From: a virus
Reading direction: 5' to 3' (one strand)
Length of the DNA stretch: 28,836 nucleotides
Virus record (IMG/VR): IMGVR_UViG_3300047481_001404
Coordinates: 1 to 28,836 of that record
Position numbers and translations under genes: made by a program. The notes under the pieces are model-generated. The model saw nothing but the letters and a program-made list of their open reading frames with translations, did not search any database and had not been told where the DNA came from. Of this stretch, positions 26,301 to 28,836 are shown piece after piece. The stretch's first letter is position 1. The number at the start of each line of letters is the position of its first letter.

Positions 26301-28836
26301 AGCACCAGTCACAGTCAACCTTTGATTACTACCATTGTCAACAAAATATGGATTTCTGAATAGTAATAGTGTAGTACTCGAGTCTTGAGTGAATGCCGAA
26401 GTAGGCAATGATGCCACAGACCTAGCCACTGTACTTACTCGTAAATTACTTAAATAACCATAAAAATTACTACCGTTATTGTACTGCCCAACTGTCAGCG
26501 TTTGATTAGCTGATCTAAAATTCATTGTGGTAGTACCAGTTAGGCCACTAGCAGTGGTACTACCAATGTACATAGAAATGGATTTATTATTGACTACTAC
26601 AGCAAAATAAGTCCATGTGCCTAATGTAAAGGTGGCTGTAGAAGTGCAAGTTCTTCCTGTGGGTTCAGTCCAGTAACAAATCAACTGTCTACTAGTGTTT
26701 ATGTAAAATACAAGATTTCCTGAAGCAGCAGTGGCACTCATTTCTCCAATGATATATCTATCGGTGGCAGCGTCTATCAAATAGACCCAGCCATCAACAG
26801 TAAATGTAGTGGCTGCTGTATCAATGATTTTATAAGTACCAGTTACATAATTGCCTGCTGCACCGCTGAAATAAGCACTAATATTGGCAGTGGTGTTCAT
26901 GCCTAATAGGGTTGGACTAGACCTGTTAGTGGAAGTAGCATCACCAATTTGATAACTCGAACCTAATCCCCATGTATACAAATAACCATCACTGCGTAGA
27001 GCAACCCCGTGACTTAAATCAGAACTTACCGCAGTCCAAGAACTTGATCCAATTTGCACTGGACTACTCTTGCTGGTCAGCGTACTATCACCTAATTGCC
27101 CTGTTGTCCCTAGCCCCCAAGTAAACAGTGTGCCGCCGGTTCTAATAGCCATGCTATAGTTAGTACCGGCCGCAACTGCGGTCCACGAGCTCGACCCTAT
27201 TTGCACTGGACTAGATTTTGTTACAGCGGTACCATCACCTAACTGCCCCGAAGTTCCTAGCCCCCAGGCAAACAACAAACCATCGTTTCTAATAGCCAGT
27301 GTATGTGTATTTCCTGAACTAATTTGTGTCCATGAATAGATTTGAGTAAGATGTCCGAGTTGGCCTTCTATTCCACGACCCCAGGTAAACAATGTACCTC
27401 CCGACCTTATAGCAGCCGTATGAGTTGTACCTGCGGAAATAGCAGTCCATGAGCTTGATCCTATCTGTACCGGACTTGACTTGTTTACTGTGGTACTGTC
27501 ACCTAATTGACCAGAGCTGTTTAGACCCCAGGCATATAGTATGTTTGCATCTGATAATCCCGTACTGTGACTACCTTCTGTGCTGATAGCAATCCAGCTA
27601 GCACTACCTATTTGTGTAACCACTGACTTATTAATTGTAGTACCATCACCCAATTGGCCAGAGCTGTTTAGTCCCCAAGTAAACAATGTGCCGCCTGATC
27701 GCAGTGCCATGGTATAACTAGCACCCGCTGCTACCGCGGTCCAAGAGCTTGAGCCGATCTGTATTGGACTTGACTTGTTTACTGTGGTGCCGTCACCTAA
27801 TTGCCCAGCATTGTTGAGTCCCCAGGCGAATAATATTCCATCATTCCGGATTGCCACAGTGTGGCTCACACCGTGAGATATTTGTGACCATTGTTGTTCT
27901 GCCACATAACCCAATCTAGAATCTGCACCACTTCCCCAGGCTTGTAAATTACCAGTGGTGGTAATAGCCATAGTGTGTGCTGAACCTGCCGACACTGAGT
28001 TGTATTTGCTTGGCTCGGTGTTGGAATTAAAAGGATTTACTGTACTAATAGAAATAAGATTGTCAACAGTTATATAAGAATTATTAAGTGAATTATCAAT
28101 GTAAATTTTAGACTGTGCTGCTAAAAATTGTGTATTAGTAACAGCAGTCAACGGAGAAGTAGGCACTGTGATAGGAGTACCTGAATACAGAGCACTACCG
28201 GTTACATAACGAAAATTACTGATGTAACCGGTTAAATAATCTCCACCTCGACCTCCAATTCGTATACCTGAATTACTAACATTATCTGTTCGTACAGCAT
28301 TATATCCTCTAACTCCATTAACATAGGCTTGTAGATTATTAGATCCATCACGCTGTAGAATAATATGATGCCATTGGTTTAAGGGAACTGATCCAAAATT
28401 GCCGGTTAGTTGCGAGGCCGATATCCATAATTCAGCAGTGTTGGCAGTGTTAAAAAATATTTGTAAACAAACGGGAGTAGCTGCGACATCTGTAAACAGT
28501 GTCTGAAACGCACTAACTGTTCTATATACCCATGCCTCGTAGGTAAATTGTCCTGTGCCCACAGCGAATAATTCAGCTGCTACACTTATTTGTGAAGCTC
28601 CAGGAAAGAAAAGACTTAATGTGTTAACATCTGGTAAATTAACTATTCTTGGACTAATTTTGTTAATAGTAGTGCCGTCGCCTACTTGTCCAGAAGAATT
28701 CAATCCCCAAGAAAATAAAACATTGTCAGATCTTATGGCAGCAGAATGACTGGCTCCTGCCGATACCGCAGTCCATGAATCGGTGCCAATTTGGACTGGA
28801 CTTGATTTGTTAACAATGGTAGAATCTCCCATCTGT
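17313..28836 (-). CDS. Giant RCC1-repeat / LamG protein, first ORF (N-terminus outside window)
   Basis: The frame is open to the right edge. The first Met (28832) lies in the middle of a unit and is preceded in frame by Gln, giving Q-M-G-D-S-T where others read G-Q-L-G-D-S-T, so it is not a start. At least 3,840 residues are coded, with about 57 RCC1 units and four LamG-like lectin domains, all in the part nearer the N-terminus. The second half is an uninterrupted RCC1 array with longer linkers, mostly every third unit. Fifty-seven blades could fold into about eight seven-bladed propellers. There is no signal peptide in view, no membrane segment and very few Cys. Context (phage structural genes, then sugar enzymes) suggests a very long adhesin, side fibre or surface-decoration protein. 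It ends at TGA in the middle of a repeat (GQLGDIS), one base out of phase with the next ORF. Confidence 0.88.
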   Translation of the reverse strand, partial: QMGDSTIVNKSSPVQIGTDSWTAVSAGASHSAAIRSDNVLFSWGLNSSGQVGDGTTINKISPRIVNLPDVNTLSLFFPGASQISVAAELFAVGTGQFTYEAWVYRTVSAFQTLFTDVAATPVCLQIFFNTANTAELWISASQLTGNFGSVPLNQWHHIILQRDGSNNLQAYVNGVRGYNAVRTDNVSNSGIRIGGRGGDYLTGYISNFRYVTGSALYSGTPITVPTSPLTAVTNTQFLAAQSKIYIDNSLNNSYITVDNLISISTVNPFNSNTEPSKYNSVSAGSAHTMAITTTGNLQAWGSGADSRLGYVAEQQWSQISHGVSHTVAIRNDGILFAWGLNNAGQLGDGTTVNKSSPIQIGSSSWTAVAAGASYTMALRSGGTLFTWGLNSSGQLGDGTTINKSVVTQIGSASWIAISTEGSHSTGLSDANILYAWGLNSSGQLGDSTTVNKSSPVQIGSSSWTAISAGTTHTAAIRSGGTLFTWGRGIEGQLGHLTQIYSWTQISSGNTHTLAIRNDGLLFAWGLGTSGQLGDGTAVTKSSPVQIGSSSWTAVAAGTNYSMAIRTGGTLFTWGLGTTGQLGDSTLTSKSSPVQIGSSSWTAVSSDLSHGVALRSDGYLYTWGLGSSYQIGDATSTNRSSPTLLGMNTTANISAYFSGAAGNYVTGTYKIIDTAATTFTVDGWVYLIDAATDRYIIGEMSATAASGNLVFYINTSRQLICYWTEPTGRTCTSTATFTLGTWTYFAVVVNNKSISMYIGSTTASGLTGTTTMNFRSANQTLTVGQYNNGSNFYGYLSNLRVSTVARSVASLPTSAFTQDSSTTLLLFRNPYFVDNGSNQRLTVTGAVLTTESLPFAGTTTAQTFSKISAGGSHTMAITTDNKIWAVGRGDEGQLGYVSEILSWTQVASGYHHNLAIRSDGMLFTWGENAYGALGDQTATNKSSPVQIGSSSWTAVAAGIYHSLAVRSGGTLFAWGRGHTGQLGNGLFTNQSSPVQIGTNSWTAINASYNFSLGITSDNVLYSWGVNDRGYLGNNDPGQGYRPVPAPVSLNSTTIASVRFYQAHGSYLRISQSPNFDFGTNPFTIEGWFYTNNYSYYTGWVNFFGIGGSGGNTNKLNLYDDAGNGLIDLDINGTVIFSTSDVKTTLTDQWAHIAVVREGTGTNQTKIYVNGTQRGQGTVAQSLLFKGCNFIIGHNGELYSNPLNGYVSNFRVVNGTAVYTGNFTPSTSALTSITNTVLLTCQSETLRDNGPSDLSVETVQHAHVDIATPFAGSITSRNYNKVESGDNHVLAIDTSGSLYSWGYGFYGQLGLAANATTQYSWRSVSSGAGHTLAIRSDYKLFAWGRSTEGQIGDGRAQNHRSSPVQIGTNSWIAVATGWHHSVGIKADNTLWTWGYNNYGQLGTRQLTNYSTPQQIGLERPVSVSWTQIAAGAYHTAAITSTNRLYTWGLNDNGQLGDRTQNMRTIPVPIGMNTTSNASVYFDGTSYLITSTFYITDWPSDVNLSSSSVDFQIEAWIYVTEPDGYRGIISLRNAGEADGWCLLLYPDDTVYLSANIIGVGWSTWQLSTTPVLSSVWTHIALVKTANDYYKLYIDGLNVGSLNYTGGLAFFDRSAVHYLSIGTSALGFGVENYFRGYISSVRINKGGGIYTANFTPSTSTLTAGTYTKFLACQSEKLVDVVTNLPLYSDSTPRPIISDFAPYTATASFQGFANVAAGHSHTAAIGTDNKLYSWGRPTEGQTGILANAPPQFIGLDGAEDPRWAILAAGVNYAYGIRTDGLLYAWGLNDFGQLGDGTTVNKSSPVQVGTDSWVAVSAGNTGSAIAIRTDGKLFAWGRGNVGGGVGALVSETHSWKSVSAGDGLVVAIRNDGLLFTWGSTAFTTAGVSDPKVTYSPNQIGYKTWSMASASASHIVALDSNGQMYAWGYNTFGQIGDGTTVAKSYPTPIGGESWTWVSAGFANSAAIRSDGKLFTWGRNSSGLLGDGTTVDKFSPVQIGTSNWTMVEMGLFMAAAIRSDGILFGWGNAGLVGDNTNIAKSSPTQIAGAVANNSWSTITCGRTTTLGITNGELYAWGNGTTLGLNSTVSRLSPVQVGSFTDWHDVKIYQYTAHGLRTNGALYSWGQGTSGELGDNTMVAKSSPVQIGADGDWWTTGYKTTLGGGNSHASAIKADGTLWHWGINSAGNYGRVNGTSGNVSSPVVMGGQSHGTGTRTKYQPFQILSTSSWSVVAAGTSHTMAIRSDGKLFTWGTNASGQLGDGTTVNKSSPVQIGSDSWVMVAAGGDHSLAIKAGVSPNPLWYGTLWSWGKNDVGQLGIGLTGTANNRSSPVQIGTSVWAAISAGQSHTVGIKDSLSVWSWGLNASGQLGDSTTTNRNSPVIAGLLETVAQVETGYSHTVALTTTGNFYTWGLGASGQVWSGSTSNVNAPTSRKNGIGYGRDSFAPIMGGTDASNYLGDRVQIAAGQHNTYAIDFSGQYIWAGGLGSSGQLGDSTTIAKSSPVAVATLWLSKTSPRLVGNSSWTAVAAGKTHTAAIRTDGLLFAWGGNDYGQLGLSDTVTRNSPTQLGSSSWTAVAAGEFMTVAIRSGGTLFTWGRGTEGQIGDGSATTRSSPVQVGSASWIAITAGEGEYYAAGIAADNYLYTWGYNNLGQLGLINTTNYSSPVQVGGQFDTEDKYVPTKVGNSSWTAVAAGQYHSLAIRSGGSLFAWGYNNVGQVGDGTNTDRSSPVQIGSSSWAAISAGESHSVAIASDGKLFAWGRASEGQLGNLSLTAISSPVQVGTSASWTVITGGRYHTAGINSNNISIWGWNNYGQIGDNTTVNKSSPVLLGGTAFPYTQSIPVQINSSSWTVVSAGGTHTAAIRSDSTLWTWGFNSSGQLGDGTTIVRSSPVQIGSSSWTAIVAGGSHTLGISANLVYAWGLGTSGQLGDGTAVSKSSPVQIGSSSWTIISAGDTQSIAIRTDGTLFTWGLNSSGQLGDATAVNRSSPVVIGGNADFYSRSSPIQVNSQSWAAVASGGAHTLAILNGGTLFTWGLGTSGQLGDGTAVTKGSPVQIGSSSWTAVAAGSTHSLAINSTNILYAWGLGTSGQLGDGTAVSKSSPVQIGSGSWTLITAGSTASLAISANNMLLAWGLNSVGELGDSTTINKSSPVLLGINSLDNRSLPVPIGTGTSWSVASAGDGHSAAINNTGTLYAWGLNNTGQLGDSTTVTRTSPLQLGSSSWTAVAAGTSYTMAIRSGGTLFTWGLASSGELGDSTTVAKSSPVQIGSQSWIAISTDSNYGGAITSSNLLYIWGTNSSGQIGDGTTIAKSSPQLVGDNAIVGAQSSPVQIGSSSWTAVSAGGFHTMAIRSGGTLFTWGLNASGQIGDNTTVNKSSPIQIGTNSWSVVAAGLSNSAAIRSDNRLFMWGFNATGQLGDGTTVNKSSPLIIGGAAYGLENLSWVSVSIGKDHAAAVTTDLGGAFIWGLNSSGQLGDATTVNKSVPVVVIQSGITATQSSPVQIGSNSWSAIAAGPTHTMAINSAGGLFTWGLNSSGQIGDNATSIRYTPFRIGNSTWANVSTGDAFSVAIGSTAGVYVWGLGTSGQLGDGTATSKSLPVLVLTGDTINRSSPVQIGASSWTAVSAGAAHTLAIRADSLLWAWGLNNVGQVGDGTATTRSQPQQIGFSSWTAVSAGASHSVALDITNRMYAWGLGTSGQLGDSTATSKSSPVAIGSSSWTAVSAGGAHTVAIRSGGTLFTWGLAASGQLGDSTTVNKSSPVQIGSSSWTAIAAGDSHTVAISGDSALYAWGLNSTYQVGDGTTVNKSSPVLISSANNSVSWTAITAGTGHSMGISANNHIWTWGTDNVGQLGDIS
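17314..17327 (-). promoter_or_regulatory. GGAG-N7-TTG restart overlapping the stop of the first giant ORF
   Basis: GGAG (17327-17324) is followed after 7 nt (ATATATC) by TTG (17316-17314), which overlaps the upstream TGA as TTGA. The same GGAG-N7-TTG spacing is used at 5410 and 7910, so a translational restart is credible. However, GGAG also codes the normal Leu-Gly-Asp of the repeat, so the match may be accidental. Confidence 0.45.
23719..24432 (-). other. LamG-like domain 4 of the first RCC1 ORF
   Basis: Hallmarks are FQIEAWIYV, SVWTHIALVK with YYKLYIDG, and GYISSVRINKGGGIYTANFTPS. It is entered from a unit ending IPVPIGMNTT and left through PYTATASFQGF into an RCC1 unit. Confidence 0.75.
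25010..25690 (-). other. LamG-like domain 3 of the first RCC1 ORF
   Basis: Hallmarks are FTIEGWFYT, DQWAHIAVVREG with KIYVNGTQRG, and GYVSNFRVVNGTAVYTGNFTPS. It is left through the connector PFAGSITSRNY. Confidence 0.78.
26256..26900 (-). other. LamG-like domain 2 of the first RCC1 ORF
   Basis: Hallmarks are FTVDGWVYLID, GTWTYFAVVVNN with SMYIG, and GYLSNLRVSTVARS. It is entered after SSPTLLGMNTT and left through PFAGTTTAQTF. Confidence 0.75.
28005..28640 (-). other. LamG-like domain 1 of the first RCC1 ORF
   Basis: Hallmarks are FTYEAWVYRT, NQWHHIILQRDG with LQAYVNG, and GYISNFRYVTGSALY. It is left through PFNSNTEPSKY into an RCC1 unit (YNSVSAGSAHTMAI). Confidence 0.78.

Larger units (their letters stand above)
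17325..28836 (-). repeat. RCC1 array A: about 57 units with a three-unit higher-order period in part
   Basis: Counted by the W-x-x-[VI]-x-x-G ... W-G ... G-Q-[LI]-G core, about 57 units lie in this ORF. From about 21350 leftward to about 18050, longer linkers such as GGTAFPYTQSIPVQINSSS and GINSLDNRSLPVPIGTGTS recur mostly every third unit (about 500 nt). Units near the LamG domains are more divergent than those near 17500-20300. Confidence 0.85.

Noticed and set aside
28830-28832. ATG at 28832 as the start of the giant ORF
   Set aside because: It lies inside a repeat unit (preceded in frame by Gln) where other units have Leu; the frame runs on past the window edge.
17325-28836. Regular about 150-bp repetition suggesting a CRISPR-like or satellite array
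   Set aside because: The repeat is a long open reading frame with conserved peptide and varied codons, so it is a coding repeat (RCC1), not a CRISPR or non-coding satellite.
12883-28836. Diversity-generating retroelement acting on the lectin-like domains
   Set aside because: No reverse transcriptase, template repeat or adenine-biased variable repeat was seen in this window. Lectin-like domains alone are not enough.
12883-28836. Eukaryotic contamination, because RCC1 is a eukaryotic hallmark
   Set aside because: There are no introns, the genes overlap neighbours tightly in phage style, and T4-like structural genes share the window. RCC1 repeats also occur in bacteria and phages.

Overview
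The window looks like a stretch of a large, AT-rich, T4-like marine myophage genome (Caudoviricetes). The evidence is a contractile-tail sheath gene of the marine T4-like type, a T4 gene-1-type dNMP kinase, gp15-like and probable gp13/gp14-like neck proteins, NATAAATA-type late-promoter candidates, dense packing with TAATG or short overlaps, and no recognisable cellular housekeeping genes. The host cannot be read from the sequence. No tRNA, rRNA, CRISPR array, integrase or insertion sequence was seen, and no stretch longer than about 110 bases is free of genes outside the partial edges.

Layout. Positions 1-1218 (minus) hold the N-terminal 406 codons of the tail sheath protein, cut by the left edge. 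Positions 1327-1665 (plus) hold a small Cys-rich degenerate HNH-like protein. Positions 1649-5355 (minus) hold dNMP kinase, a small conserved phage protein, a gp13-like neck candidate, a large protein of unknown function and a small helical protein. Positions 5410-8344 (plus) hold a gp14-like neck candidate, gp15 (tail sheath stabiliser) with a long C-terminal extension, and a Nudix hydrolase. From 8341 to the right edge everything is on the minus strand.

Read in transcription order (right to left), that last block has two parts. First come two giant RCC1-repeat ORFs: at least 3,840 codons, open at the right edge, then 1,477 codons, with about 78 RCC1 units, five LamG-like lectin domains and one unrelated beta-rich insert. 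Second comes a tight six-gene sugar-modifying cassette: TPR-heptosyltransferase-like glycosyltransferase, sulfotransferase, methyltransferase, FkbM methyltransferase, GT-A glycosyltransferase, methyltransferase. The simplest reading is a very long adhesin or fibre-like virion protein made together with enzymes that build a methylated and sulfated glycan, either on that protein or on the host surface.

The most striking point is the junction of the two giant ORFs at 17313-17316. It falls inside an RCC1 unit, and the repeat carries on in the -1 frame with 11 nt where 12 are expected. The two ORFs were therefore probably one protein of more than 5,300 residues, now divided by a one-base change, a programmed frameshift, a coupled TTG restart, or a sequence error. 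Function calls are from motif reading only; no searches were run.
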